Origin: Microbacterium lacticum
GTDB lineage: Bacteria > Actinomycetota > Actinomycetes > Actinomycetales > Microbacteriaceae
Direction of reading: 5' to 3'
Assembly: GCF_006716815.1 (NCBI RefSeq)
Contig: NZ_VFPS01000001.1
Span: 310,001-374,000 of the forward strand
Length of the DNA: 64,000 bases
Part shown: positions 36,376 to 48,324 of the stretch, one piece after another
Layout of the letters: every line of letters begins with the position of its first letter
How positions within the stretch are numbered: the stretch's first letter is position 1
Made by a program: the position numbers and the translations under genes
The notes under the pieces: model-generated
Databases searched by the model: none
Seen by the model: only the letters and a program-made list of their open reading frames with translations
What the model was told of the DNA's origin: nothing

Positions 36376-38517
36376 TCAGCCGGCCGACTTGCCGAGCCAG
36401 AGCACGCCGAGCGGCGGCAGCACCATCGTGGCGCGACCGTTCTCGTCGGCGTGCACGACGCCGAGGTTGCCGACGCCCGACCCGCCGTACTGCTGCGCGT
36501 CGGAGTTCAGCAGCTCCGTCCACTCGCCCGCGGCGGGCAGGTCGAGCGCGTAGTCCTCGATCGGCGTACCGGAGAAATTGCAGATGATCGCGACCGTGTT
36601 GCCGTGGTGGTCGACCCGTGAGAACGCGATGACGTTCGGGTTCCAGCTCGGCTCACCGAGGCGCCGGAAGGCGGCGCCGTCGCTGTCGCGCGACCAGAGC
36701 GGGGCCTGCTCGCGGTAGACGCGGTTCATCGCGCCGACGAAGTCGAGCAGCTGCCGGTGCGGCGGCTGATCCAGCATCCACCAGTCGAGACCCCGGCTCT
36801 CCGACCATTCCGAGAGCTGGCCGAAATCCTGCCCCATGAACAGCAGCTGCTTGCCGGGGTGCCCCCACATGTAGGCGAGGAAGGCGCGGACGTTCGCGAG
36901 CTTCTGCCAGTGGTCGCCCGGCATGCGGGTGAACAGGGTGCCCTTGCCGTGCACGACCTCGTCGTGGCTGATCGGCAGCACGAAGCGCTCGCTGAAGGCG
37001 TAGACGAACGAGAACGACAGCTCGCCCTCGTGGTGTGCGCGGTACATCGGGTCGCGCTGGAAGTAGACGAGCGTGTCGTTCATCCAGCCCATGTTCCACT
37101 TGAACCCGAAGCCGAGGCCGCCCTCGCTGGTCGGCGCCGTCACGCCGGGGTAGCTCGTCGACTCCTCGGCGATCATCGCGATGCCGGGGTAGCGCTTGTA
37201 GGCGGTGCCGTTGACCTCCTGCAGGAACCGGATCGCCTCGAGGTTCTCCCGGCCGCCGTAGATGTTCGGCTCCCACTCGCCCTCGTTGCGCGAGTAGTCG
37301 AGATAGAGCATGGATGCCACGGCGTCGACGCGCAGTCCGTCGACGTGGAACTCCTCGAACCAGTACAGCGCGTTCGCGACGAGGAAGTTCCGCACCTCGT
37401 TGCGGCCGTAGTCGAAGATCAGCGTGCCCCAGTCCTTGTGCTCGCCGCGGCGGGGGTCGGGGTGCTCGTAGAGCGGTTCGCCGTCGAAGCGGGCGAGCGC
37501 GAAGGCATCCTTCGGGAAATGCCCCGGCACCCAGTCCATGATGACGCCGAAGCCCGCCTGGTGGAGCCGATCGATGAGGTAGCGGAGGTCGTCGGGCGTG
37601 CCGAACCGGCTCGTCGGCGCGTAGTAGCCCGAGACCTGGTACCCCCACGAGCCGCCGAACGGGTGCTCGGCGAGCGGCAGGAACTCGACGTGCGTGTAGC
37701 CCACCTCGGTCAGGAAGTCGATGAGGGGCTGCGCCGCGTCGCGGTAGCCGAGGCCCGGGCGCCACGAGCCGAGATGCAGTTCGTAGGTCGACATCGGCTG
37801 GTCGGTGGGCGAGCGGCGCGCTCGCGCGGCCATCCACTCGTCGTCGCCCCACGTGTACGACGACTCGGTGACGACCGACGCCGTCGCCGGCGGCACCTCC
37901 GCCCACTGGGCCATCGGGTCGGCCTTCAGGATCCAGCCGTCGTGCGGGGTGAGGATCTCGTATTTGTACGTCGTTCCCGCGGCGAGCCCCGGGACGAACA
38001 GCTCCCACACGCCGGTCGAGCCGAGGCTGCGCATCGCGTGCGAGCGGCCGTCCCAGCCGTTGAAGTCCCCGACGACACGCACGGCTCGCGCGCGCGGCGC
38101 CCAGACGGCGAACGAGACGCCGGTCACCCCGGTGTAGTGGTGCACGTGGGCGCCGAGCACGTCCCAGAGCTGCTCGTGCCGGCCCTCGCCGATGAGGTAC
38201 TGGTCGACCTCGCCGAGGGTCGGCAGATGCCGGTACGGATCGTCGCTGCGGAACTCGGTGCCGTCGTCGTAGGTCGCGACGAGCTCGTAGGCCGTCGGCT
38301 GCGTGTCCGTCGCGCCCTCCCAGACCCCGCCGCGAACGTGGGTGAGGGGCACGCTCCGCCCGTCCGAGGTGACGGCGGTGACCGTCTTCGCCAGCGGGCG
38401 GCGCGCCCGGATCACCCACGACCCATCCGCCTGCTGGTGCGGCCCGAGCACGTCGTGCGGGGCGTGGTAGGAGCCGTCGGCGACGGTGTCGAGGACCTGG
38501 TCCGAAACGGTGCTCAT
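36376..38517 (-). CDS. glgB: 1,4-alpha-glucan branching enzyme
   Basis: 713 aa. Introduces alpha-1,6 branches. N-terminal CBM48 domains (residues 1-220); GH13 barrel with HVEFLPLAEHPFGGSWGYQVSG, the nucleophile in DGLRVDAVASMLYLDYSR and the acid/base Glu in AMIAEESTSYPGV, and SHDEVVHGKGTL. The ATG is in an ATGA with the glgE stop. Last gene of glgX-glgE-glgB. Confidence 0.96.
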   Translation of the reverse strand: MSTVSDQVLDTVADGSYHAPHDVLGPHQQADGSWVIRARRPLAKTVTAVTSDGRSVPLTHVRGGVWEGATDTQPTAYELVATYDDGTEFRSDDPYRHLPTLGEVDQYLIGEGRHEQLWDVLGAHVHHYTGVTGVSFAVWAPRARAVRVVGDFNGWDGRSHAMRSLGSTGVWELFVPGLAAGTTYKYEILTPHDGWILKADPMAQWAEVPPATASVVTESSYTWGDDEWMAARARRSPTDQPMSTYELHLGSWRPGLGYRDAAQPLIDFLTEVGYTHVEFLPLAEHPFGGSWGYQVSGYYAPTSRFGTPDDLRYLIDRLHQAGFGVIMDWVPGHFPKDAFALARFDGEPLYEHPDPRRGEHKDWGTLIFDYGRNEVRNFLVANALYWFEEFHVDGLRVDAVASMLYLDYSRNEGEWEPNIYGGRENLEAIRFLQEVNGTAYKRYPGIAMIAEESTSYPGVTAPTSEGGLGFGFKWNMGWMNDTLVYFQRDPMYRAHHEGELSFSFVYAFSERFVLPISHDEVVHGKGTLFTRMPGDHWQKLANVRAFLAYMWGHPGKQLLFMGQDFGQLSEWSESRGLDWWMLDQPPHRQLLDFVGAMNRVYREQAPLWSRDSDGAAFRRLGEPSWNPNVIAFSRVDHHGNTVAIICNFSGTPIEDYALDLPAAGEWTELLNSDAQQYGGSGVGNLGVVHADENGRATMVLPPLGVLWLGKSAG

Positions 38518-40649
38518 CGGGTCTTCCTCACGTGCAGGATGTGGACGGGTTCGGCGAACGCGTCGAGGCGGACGAAGGCATCCTGGTTCCACGTCCAGAC
38601 GGCCCCGGTGATGAGGTCTTCGACCTCGTAGTCGGCGCCGCGCGGGACGCCCCACACCGTCGTGTCGAGGTGGACCATCGTCTGGCGCGCCGAGTGCGGG
38701 TCGACGTTGGCGACGACGATGATCGTGTCAGACTCGCCCGATTCGGTCAGGGCCCCGTCGATGTGCTTGCTGTAGACGAGGATGGCCTCGTCATCGCTCC
38801 AGTGCACGGTGAGCCCGCGCAGCTGGCGGAGCGCCGGATGGGCGCGCCGGATCTCGTTCAGCCGCGTCAGGTAGGGCGCCAGGGTGGTGCCCGCGGCATC
38901 CGCCGCCGCCCAGTCGCGCAGCTTGTACTCGTACTTCTCGTTGTCGATGTTCTCTTCGGAGCCGGGCCGGGCGATGTTCTCGATCAGCTCGTAGCCGGCG
39001 TAGACCCCGTACGACGCACTGCCGGTCGCGGCGAGCGCGGCGCGCACCTTGTACGCGGGGCGGCCGCCGTACTGCAGGTACTCGGTGAGGATGTCGGGGG
39101 TGTTGACGAAGAGGTTCGGCCGCATCACGTCGGCGGTCTCACCCGAGATCCACTGCAGGAACTCCTCGAGCTCGGCCTTGGTGTTGCGCCAGGTGAAGTA
39201 CGAGTAGCTCTGCTGGAACCCGGCCTGGGCGAGGCCCAGCAGCGGAGCGGGGCGGGTGAACGCCTCGGCGAGGAAGACGACGTCCGGGTCTTCGGCGTTC
39301 ACCTCCGCGATCAGCCACTCCCAGAACTGCAGGGGCTTGGTGTGCGGGTTGTCGACGCGGAAGATCTTCACGCCCTGCGCGATCCAGTGCCGTACGATCC
39401 GCAGCACCTCGGCGCGGATGCCGTCCGGGTCGTTGTCGAAGTTGACCGGATAGATGTCCTGGTACTTCTTCGGCGGGTTCTCGGCGAAGGCGATCGACCC
39501 GTCGGGAAGCGTGGTGAACCACTCCGGATGGGCTGTCACCCAGGGGTGGTCGGGCGCCGCCTGCAGGGCGAGGTCGAGGGCGATCTCGAGCCCCTCGACG
39601 CGGGCCGCGCGCACGAACGCGCGGAAGTCGGCGAGCGTCCCGAGGTCGGGGTGCACAGTGTCGTGTCCGCCCGCGGCGGAGCCGATCGCCCACGGCGAGC
39701 CCGGGTCGCCGGGACCGGCGACGAGCGCGTTGTTCGGGCCCTTGCGGTTCACCTCGCCGATCGGATGGATGGGCGGCAGGTAGAGCACATCGAACCCCAT
39801 CGCGGCGACGGCCGGGAGGCGCTTGGTGGCGGTGCGGAAGGTGCCGCTCGCGATCGTGCCGTCCTTCCGGCGCTTCGCGCCCTCGGACCGTGGGAAGAAC
39901 TCGTACCAGGCGCCGACGCCCGCGCGCTCGCGCTCGACGAGCAGCTCACGGTCCTCGCCGAGGGTGAGGAGCGAGCGCAGCGGACGCTCGCGGAAGAACT
40001 CGGCCAGCTGCGGGTCACGCACGACCGCGAGGGCGGCCTCGTCCGAGGCATCCTCATCGCGCAGCGTCGCCGCCGCGGCCGTCAGCGCGCGCGTCTGGGC
40101 GGCGCCCCGGTCCTTCTCGGTCGCTGCGGCGGTGAACAGCCGCGCGCCGATCTCGCGCATGAGGGCGGTGTCGACGCCGGCGGCGATCTTCAGCTCGGCG
40201 GCGTGCTGCCACGTGGCGACGTCGTCGGCGAAGGCCTCGAAGCGGAACGTCCAGACGCCCTGCTCGAGCGGGGCGATGAGGGTGCGCCAGCGGTCGAAGC
40301 CGTCGTCGAGCGCCGCGAGCCGGTGCAGCGACTCGGCGCCGGAGGGTGAGGTAAGGCGCACGTGCACGCCGATGAGGTCGTGTCCCTCGCGGAACGCGGT
40401 CACCTGGAAGGGCACCGCCTCGCCCGCGTACGCCGACGGGCGGAACCCGGGATCGGGCGCGGCCGGGCGCGGGAGGGTCAGCGGGATGCGGCCGGTGCGC
40501 GTGTCGGGGTCGCTCTGCCACGCCTCGGCGGGCCGGAGCGGGATCTGCGAGACGCTGCGCAGTGCGGGTGCGTCGCTGCGCGAACCGGAGGCATCGATGC
40601 GCGGGCCGCGTGCCGGTCGGGGGGCGGAGGATCTCGTCGTGGTGGCCAC
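38514..40649 (-). CDS. glgE: maltose-1-phosphate maltosyltransferase GlgE
   Basis: 711 aa. Extends alpha-glucan using maltose 1-phosphate, an actinobacterial hallmark. N-terminal domains then a GH13_3 barrel: YLPPIHPIGEVNRKGPNN, PPKKYQDIYPVNFDND, nucleophile Asp in FRVDNPHTKPLQFW, acid Glu in VFLAEAFTRP. TAGGTT (40661-40656, inside the end of glgX-glgE gap) ends 6 nt before its GTG, so it may have its own leaderless promoter besides read-through. Overlaps glgB. TreS/Pep2, which supply maltose 1-phosphate, are not in the window. Confidence 0.96.
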   Translation of the reverse strand: MATTTRSSAPRPARGPRIDASGSRSDAPALRSVSQIPLRPAEAWQSDPDTRTGRIPLTLPRPAAPDPGFRPSAYAGEAVPFQVTAFREGHDLIGVHVRLTSPSGAESLHRLAALDDGFDRWRTLIAPLEQGVWTFRFEAFADDVATWQHAAELKIAAGVDTALMREIGARLFTAAATEKDRGAAQTRALTAAAATLRDEDASDEAALAVVRDPQLAEFFRERPLRSLLTLGEDRELLVERERAGVGAWYEFFPRSEGAKRRKDGTIASGTFRTATKRLPAVAAMGFDVLYLPPIHPIGEVNRKGPNNALVAGPGDPGSPWAIGSAAGGHDTVHPDLGTLADFRAFVRAARVEGLEIALDLALQAAPDHPWVTAHPEWFTTLPDGSIAFAENPPKKYQDIYPVNFDNDPDGIRAEVLRIVRHWIAQGVKIFRVDNPHTKPLQFWEWLIAEVNAEDPDVVFLAEAFTRPAPLLGLAQAGFQQSYSYFTWRNTKAELEEFLQWISGETADVMRPNLFVNTPDILTEYLQYGGRPAYKVRAALAATGSASYGVYAGYELIENIARPGSEENIDNEKYEYKLRDWAAADAAGTTLAPYLTRLNEIRRAHPALRQLRGLTVHWSDDEAILVYSKHIDGALTESGESDTIIVVANVDPHSARQTMVHLDTTVWGVPRGADYEVEDLITGAVWTWNQDAFVRLDAFAEPVHILHVRKTR

Positions 40650-40675
40650 GTCTCGAACCTACCGCCGCGCTCGCG

Positions 40676-42763
40676 TCATTCGGAACAGGGCTCCATCCGG
40701 AACAGGTGCAGCGCCGTGCCGGGCAGGGCGATCACCGAGCCCGGGGCGAGCACCGCGAGGCTCTCGTCGGGCCGTTCGGGAACGCTCGACCACAGCGACG
40801 TGTACCCCGCGACCCGGTCGAGGCGGGGGAGCGTGACGTCGATCGGGCGCTCGTTGCCGTGCACGACGAGGAGGATGCGGTTCGGGGCCTCGTTCTCGGG
40901 AGTCGATTCGGCGTCGTACTGCAGGGTGCGGTGGGCGGGGTTCGTCCACCGCTCGGGCGACATCGTCTCGCCGTGCTCGTCGTACCAGTCGATCACCGAG
41001 GCGCTCGGCACGGTGCGGGCCTCGTGCGCGAACCGGCGGGGGCGGAGCGCGGGGTTCTCGTGCCGCAGCTGCACGAGCCGGCGCGCGTGGGCGAGCAGGT
41101 CGTCCTGCCAGGGGGCGTGCTGCCAGTCGATCCAGGTGAGGGGGGAGTCGTGGCAGTACGCGTTGTTGTTGCCGCGCTGCGTGCGTCCGAACTCGTCGCC
41201 CGCGGTGAGCATCGGCACGCCGGCCGACAGCAGCAGCGTGCCGAGGAGGTTCCGCATGGCCTTCCGTCGGGTCGCCAGGATGCCCGGGTCATCGGTCGGG
41301 CCTTCGGCGCCGTGGTTGAACGAGCGGTTGGTGTCGGCGCCGTCGCGGTTCTGCTCGCCGTTACCCATGTTGTGCTTGACGTCGTAGGAGACGAGGTCGC
41401 GGAGCGTGAACCCGTCGTGCGCGGTGATGAAGTTGACGCTCGCGAGCGGACCGCGCTCGGCGCTGAACGTGTTCGACGAGCCGGCGAGGCGGGTCGCGAA
41501 CCCGCCCGCGCCGACCGGCGGCGTCGACGCACGGCGCGCGTAGTCGACGTCGCTCAGCCAGAAGTTGCGCACCCGATCGCGGTAGCGGTCGTTCCACTCG
41601 CTCCAGCCGGCCCCGAACCCGCCGGTCTGCCAGCCGCCGAGCCCCACGTCCCATGGCTCGGCGATCATCTTCCGCCCCGCGAGCCGCGGGTCGTCGACGA
41701 TCGCGCGCAGGAGTGGATGGTCGGGGTCGAACGCGTGGTCGGCGCCGCGGCCGAGGGTGGGGGCGAGATCGAAGCGGAATCCGTCGACGCCGACCTCGTT
41801 TGCCCAGTAGACGAGCGAGTCGAGGACGAGGCGCGCCGCGGCATCCGTCGAGGTGTCCACCGAATTTCCGCAACCGGTCACATCGATGTAGCTGCCGTCG
41901 TCGTGCTGCCGGTAGTAGGCGGCGTTGTCGATGCCGCGGAAGCTCGAGCGCGGACCGCCGATGCTGAGCTCGGCGGTGTGGTTGTAGACGACGTCGAGGA
42001 TGACCTCGATGCCCGCCGCGTGCAGCGACCGCACCATCTGCTGCACTTCGCGCAGCACCGCCTGCGGCCCCGCCTCGCGGGAGGCGGCGGTGGCATAGCC
42101 GCTGTGTGGGGCGAAGAAGCCCACGGTGTTGTAGCCCCAGTAGTTCGTGAGCCCCTGGGTGAGCAGGCGCGGCTCGGTCTCGAAGGCGTGGATCGGCAGC
42201 AGCTCGACGGCGGTCACCCCGAGTGCGGTGAGATGCTCGATCGTCGCGGGGTGGCCGAGGCCGGCGTAGGTGCCGTGCAGGGCGGGCGGAACGCCCGGAT
42301 GCCGCTTGGTGAGGCCCGTCACGTGCGCCTCGTAGATGACGGTGCGGTCGAGCGGCGTCTCGGGGCGCGGGCCGAGCGGCTCGTCGGGTGTGCTGTCGAC
42401 GACGACGGCGCGCCACTGGCCCCGGCGCACCGGCACGAGGCCGCGCGCGTAGGGGTCGATGAGGAGCGCCTCCTTATTGAAGGTGTTGCGCGGGCCGGAG
42501 GGACCGTCGACACGCAGGGCGTAGCGGGTTCCGAGCGCCAGCTCATCGGTCGTCGCCTGCCAGACGCCGCCGCCGACGGGTTCGAGCGGCACGACCGCGG
42601 TGATCCAGTCGAGATCGGTGTCGTCGAAGATCACGAGCTCGACGCTCGACGCGGCGCCCGACCAGACCCGCAATGTGCCGCCGTCGGGGCCGAGGGTGAC
42701 ACCGAGGTCGTCGTAGACGGACCCCTGGAAGGGCGCGGATTCGGACGGGAGCGAGCTGGCCAT
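40676..42763 (-). CDS. glgX: glycogen debranching enzyme GlgX
   Basis: 695 aa. GH13_11 isoamylase-type debranching enzyme. N-terminal CBM48, then YWGYNTVGFFAPHSGYA, DVVYNHTAE, nucleophile in DGFRFDLAPTLGR, Glu in MIAEPWDVGLGGWQTGGF and HDGFTLRDLVSYDVKHN. Starts at an ATG 7 nt after a -10 TACTGT that overlaps the -10 of the divergent cysteine desulfurase gene. glgE starts 26 bp after its stop. Confidence 0.94.
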   Translation of the reverse strand: MASSLPSESAPFQGSVYDDLGVTLGPDGGTLRVWSGAASSVELVIFDDTDLDWITAVVPLEPVGGGVWQATTDELALGTRYALRVDGPSGPRNTFNKEALLIDPYARGLVPVRRGQWRAVVVDSTPDEPLGPRPETPLDRTVIYEAHVTGLTKRHPGVPPALHGTYAGLGHPATIEHLTALGVTAVELLPIHAFETEPRLLTQGLTNYWGYNTVGFFAPHSGYATAASREAGPQAVLREVQQMVRSLHAAGIEVILDVVYNHTAELSIGGPRSSFRGIDNAAYYRQHDDGSYIDVTGCGNSVDTSTDAAARLVLDSLVYWANEVGVDGFRFDLAPTLGRGADHAFDPDHPLLRAIVDDPRLAGRKMIAEPWDVGLGGWQTGGFGAGWSEWNDRYRDRVRNFWLSDVDYARRASTPPVGAGGFATRLAGSSNTFSAERGPLASVNFITAHDGFTLRDLVSYDVKHNMGNGEQNRDGADTNRSFNHGAEGPTDDPGILATRRKAMRNLLGTLLLSAGVPMLTAGDEFGRTQRGNNNAYCHDSPLTWIDWQHAPWQDDLLAHARRLVQLRHENPALRPRRFAHEARTVPSASVIDWYDEHGETMSPERWTNPAHRTLQYDAESTPENEAPNRILLVVHGNERPIDVTLPRLDRVAGYTSLWSSVPERPDESLAVLAPGSVIALPGTALHLFRMEPCSE

Positions 42764-42769
42764 GCGCTC

Positions 42770-42776
42770 TACAGTA
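42770..42776. promoter_or_regulatory. shared symmetrical -10 core of two divergent genes
   Basis: TACAGTA lies in the middle of the 19-bp gap between two divergent start codons. Read on the plus strand TACAGT (42770-42775) ends 7 nt before the ATG at 42783. Read on the minus strand TACTGT (42776-42771) ends 7 nt before the ATG at 42763. Both transcripts would be leaderless and the two polymerases would compete for the same bases. Confidence 0.7.
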
Positions 42777-42782
42777 GTAAGG

Positions 42783-44015
42783 ATGATCTACCTCGATCAC
42801 GCGGCCTCCGCGCCGCTGCGTGCGAGCGCGCGGGACGCCTGGATTGCCGCCGCGACGGAGGTCGGCAACGCCTCGTCGGTGCACGGGTCGGGGCAGGCCG
42901 CGCGCCGGCTGCTCGAAGACGCCCGCGAAGCGGTCGCCGCGCGTCTGGACTGCGAGCCGATCGAGGTCGTCTTCACGGGCGGCGGCACCGAGTCGATCAA
43001 CCTCGCGCTCAAGGGTCTGTGGTGGGCGCGGGAGGCCGGTCGGGACGCCGTGGTGCTGCCTGACGGCGAGCACCACGCGACCCTCGACACGGTCACGTGG
43101 CTCGCCACGCAGGGCGCGGCGGTGCGTCCGGTGGGTCTCGACGGTGTAGGGCGTATCGATCCGGAGGAGTTCGCGGCGGCGCTTGCGGGGGTGGATGCCT
43201 CCGCAGCGGAACCCTCCGCGGCGGATCTCTCGGCGGCGGATCTCTCCGCGGCGGCGCTCGCGACCGCGCTCGTCGTGAACAACGAGGTCGGCACGGTGCA
43301 GGACGCCGCGGCGCTCGCCGCCGCGGCGGCGGATGCCGCGGTGCCGCTCCACCTCGACGCGGTCGGTGCGGTGGGACACGTTCCCGTCTCGTTCGCCGGG
43401 TGGCGGGGAACGGCCGCGGGCTCCTCCGGACTCGTCGCGCTGAGCCTGTCGGGGCACAAGTTCGGCGCACCGGTCGGCACGGGCGCACTCGTCGTCTCCC
43501 GCCACGCGAGCCTCGCTCCGCTCCTGCACGGCGGCGGCCAGCAGCGGGGCCTCCGCTCCGGAACGCCCGACGTCGCAGGGGCGGTCGCCCTCGCCGCCGC
43601 GCTCGCCGAGGCGACCGACGAGCTCGGGGCCGAGACCACGCGGCTGCGGGCGCTCGGAGATCGGCTGATCACGGGCATCCGTGCCGCGATCCCGGCGGCG
43701 GAGCTGCTCGGCGATCCGGTCGGGCGCGTGCCGGGGAACGTGCACGTGCTCTTTCCGGGCGCGGCGGGGGAGTCGCTGCTGTTCCTGCTCGACCAGGCCG
43801 GCATCTCGGTGTCGATCGGTTCCGCGTGCCAGGCGGGTGTCGCGGAGCCGTCGCACGTCGTGCTCGCACTCGGGCGCGACGAGCGCGCCGCCCGGTCGGT
43901 GCTGCGTCTGACGCTGGGGCGCTCGTCCACGACGGAGGACGTCGACGCGGTGCTCGCGGTGCTTCCCGAGGCGTACGCCCGGGCATCCGGATCCCGCACA
44001 GCCGACCGCTCGTAG
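42783..44015 (+). CDS. cysteine desulfurase (class V aminotransferase)
   Basis: 410 aa. NifS/IscS-type PLP enzyme: YLDHAASAPLR start, PLP His in DGEHHATL, PLP Lys226 in SLSGHKFGAPVGTGAL, and the persulfide-forming Cys349 in SIGSACQAGV. Directly upstream of mnmA, so it probably feeds sulfur for tRNA 2-thiouridylation, as IscS does. A 15-bp tandem repeat adds AAEPS-AADLS-AADLS near residues 141-155, in a region expected to be a surface loop. Its stop codon TAG is the first half of the mnmA -10 hexamer. Confidence 0.92.
   Translation: MIYLDHAASAPLRASARDAWIAAATEVGNASSVHGSGQAARRLLEDAREAVAARLDCEPIEVVFTGGGTESINLALKGLWWAREAGRDAVVLPDGEHHATLDTVTWLATQGAAVRPVGLDGVGRIDPEEFAAALAGVDASAAEPSAADLSAADLSAAALATALVVNNEVGTVQDAAALAAAAADAAVPLHLDAVGAVGHVPVSFAGWRGTAAGSSGLVALSLSGHKFGAPVGTGALVVSRHASLAPLLHGGGQQRGLRSGTPDVAGAVALAAALAEATDELGAETTRLRALGDRLITGIRAAIPAAELLGDPVGRVPGNVHVLFPGAAGESLLFLLDQAGISVSIGSACQAGVAEPSHVVLALGRDERAARSVLRLTLGRSSTTEDVDAVLAVLPEAYARASGSRTADRS
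43203..43247 (+). repeat. 15-bp in-frame minisatellite in the desulfurase gene
   Basis: GCAGCGGAACCCTCC (43203-43217) followed by GCGGCGGATCTCTCG (43218-43232) and GCGGCGGATCTCTCC (43233-43247). Length changes would keep the reading frame. Confidence 0.8.
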
Positions 44016-44024
44016 ACTGGACGC

Positions 44025-45122
44025 ATGCGGATCCTGGCGGCGATGAGTGGTGGTGTCGACTCGGCGGTCGCCGCGGCGCGCGCCGTCGAGGCGGGCCACG
44101 AGGTCGTCGGCGTGCACCTCGCGCTCTCGCGTGCGGGCGGTACGCTGCGCACCGGCAGCCGCGGCTGCTGCACGATCGAAGACGCGATGGATGCCCGGCG
44201 GGCCGCCGATCTCCTCGGTATCCCGTTCTACGTGTGGGACTTCTCCGAGCGGTTCCGTGACGACGTGATCGACGACTTCGTCGCCGAGTACCGCGCGGGC
44301 CGGACGCCGAACCCGTGCATGCGCTGCAACGAGAAGATCAAGTTCGCCGCGCTGCTCGAGCGCGCGATCGAGCTCGGCTTCGACGCCGTGTGCACGGGGC
44401 ACTACGCGACGCTCGTCGACGGGCCGGACGGGCGCGAGCTGCACCGCGCGAGCGACGACGCGAAGGACCAGTCGTACGTGCTCGGCGTGCTCACCGCCGA
44501 GCAGCTCGCGCACACGTACTTCCCGCTCGGGCAGACGCCGTCGAAGGCGATCGTGCGCGCGGAAGCCGCGGCGCGCGGGCTGACCGTTGCGCAGAAGCCC
44601 GACAGCCACGACATCTGCTTCATCCCCGACGGCGACACGCGCGGATGGCTGGCCGACAAGGTCGGCGTCGCCCAGGGCGACATCGTCGACCGCACCGGCG
44701 CCGTCGTCGGCAGCCACGAGGGCGCGCACGGCTACACCGTGGGTCAGCGCCGCGGGCTCTCGCTCGGGGTGCCCGCCGCCGACGGCAAGCCGCGCTTCGT
44801 GCTTGAGGTGCGGCCGGTCTCGAACACCGTCGTCGTCGGCCCGCGGGAGGCGCTCGCGACCGCCGAGATCGCCGGCGGGCGGTTCAGCTGGGCGGGGCGC
44901 GCTCCGGCATCCGGTGACTTCCCCTGCCACGTGCAGATCCGCGCGCACGCCGATCCTGTGCCCGCGCGGGCGGTGCTGACGGATGCCGGGGTCACGGTCA
45001 CCCCGGACGCGCCGTTCGAGGGCGTCGCGCCCGGACAGACCGCCGTGCTCTACGACGGCACCCGCGTGATCGGACAGTTCACGATCGACACGACGGTGTC
45101 GGCGGTGCCCGTTCCCGCCTGA
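44025..45122 (+). CDS. mnmA: tRNA-specific 2-thiouridylase MnmA
   Basis: 365 aa. Makes s2U34 in tRNAs for Glu, Gln and Lys. PP-loop SGGVDSAVA at residues 8-16; active-site Cys in [12 protein letters not shown] and in [23 protein letters not shown] in the C-terminal part. TAGACT (44013-44018) ends 6 nt before the ATG and shares its TAG with the stop of the desulfurase gene. Confidence 0.95.
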   Translation: MRILAAMSGGVDSAVAAARAVEAGHEVVGVHLALSRAGGTLRTGSRGCCTIEDAMDARRAADLLGIPFYVWDFSERFRDDVIDDFVAEYRAGRTPNPCMRCNEKIKFAALLERAIELGFDAVCTGHYATLVDGPDGRELHRASDDAKDQSYVLGVLTAEQLAHTYFPLGQTPSKAIVRAEAAARGLTVAQKPDSHDICFIPDGDTRGWLADKVGVAQGDIVDRTGAVVGSHEGAHGYTVGQRRGLSLGVPAADGKPRFVLEVRPVSNTVVVGPREALATAEIAGGRFSWAGRAPASGDFPCHVQIRAHADPVPARAVLTDAGVTVTPDAPFEGVAPGQTAVLYDGTRVIGQFTIDTTVSAVPVPA

Positions 45123-45221
45123 CCCGTCGGGTGCGTCGCGGTCGCCTCGCGCTGGTGTTCGCTGAGCTGTCTGCGGCGTCGGCGAGCTGGGTGACCCACG
45201 GATGTCGGAGCCGGTTCGTAG

Positions 45222-47570
<2,349 letters not shown>

Positions 47571-47611
47571 GCGGGCTGGCGGCGAGCGGTTTTCGGGTGG
47601 GGAGGGGAGTC

Positions 47612-48223
47612 ATGGACGATCCGTTCGACCTCGCCTACCCGTTCACCGGGAGATGGCTCGTGCAGAACAGTCCGGCGGATCGCGTTCCGAGTCATGGCAC
47701 GGAGCTGTTCGCGTCGGCGTATGCCATCGATTTCGTTCCGGTCGCGGCGAACGGTCGTACGGCGCCCGTCACGCGGAGCGCGCTGATCGGGACAGAGCCG
47801 CCGGAGCGGTTCCCGGGGTTCGGTCGGGACATCCTTGCGCCCGTCGACGGAGTCGTCGTGGTGGCGTACGGAAGCGAGAGCGACCATGCGGCCTACCGTG
47901 GGCTTTGGTCGCTCGGCTACGCGGCGACGCAGGGGCGCCGGGCGACCGCCGGTTGGCGGGCGCTCGCGGGCAACCAGGTGCTGATCGAGAGTCGCGGGAC
48001 ATTCGTCGCGCTGTGCCACCTGCAGCAGAACAGCGTGCAGGTGCGTGCGGGGCAGACGATGACAGTCGGCGATCCGATAGGCCGGTGCGGGAACTCGGGG
48101 AACAGCACCGAGCCCCACGTCCACATCCAAGCGGGAGACAGCGCCGACTTCGATAGAGCCGAGGCCGTGCCGATCACCTTCGCCGGGTCGTTGCCGGCCA
48201 ACCGGCAGATCGTCGATCTTTAG
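47612..48223 (+). CDS. M23-family peptidase-like protein
   Basis: 203 aa, no signal peptide, start ATG behind GGAGGGGAG. The zinc-site motifs are complete: HGTELFASAYAIDF (H...D) and STEPHVHIQAGD (HxH). GRDILAPVDGVVVVAY is the usual LytM barrel start. Without export signal it may act in the cytosol or be a non-peptidoglycan hydrolase. It is the first gene of the accessory stretch between ligA and gatC. Confidence 0.8.
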   Translation: MDDPFDLAYPFTGRWLVQNSPADRVPSHGTELFASAYAIDFVPVAANGRTAPVTRSALIGTEPPERFPGFGRDILAPVDGVVVVAYGSESDHAAYRGLWSLGYAATQGRRATAGWRALAGNQVLIESRGTFVALCHLQQNSVQVRAGQTMTVGDPIGRCGNSGNSTEPHVHIQAGDSADFDRAEAVPITFAGSLPANRQIVDL

Positions 48224-48324
48224 CTCGGCGGGGGTTGGGAGTGTCGTCGGTCCGGCGCGCTCGGCCCGACGGGCACAGGGTGGTCGGGGGACAGAGACGC
48301 TATGCCGCCCGAGGGGTGACTGCA

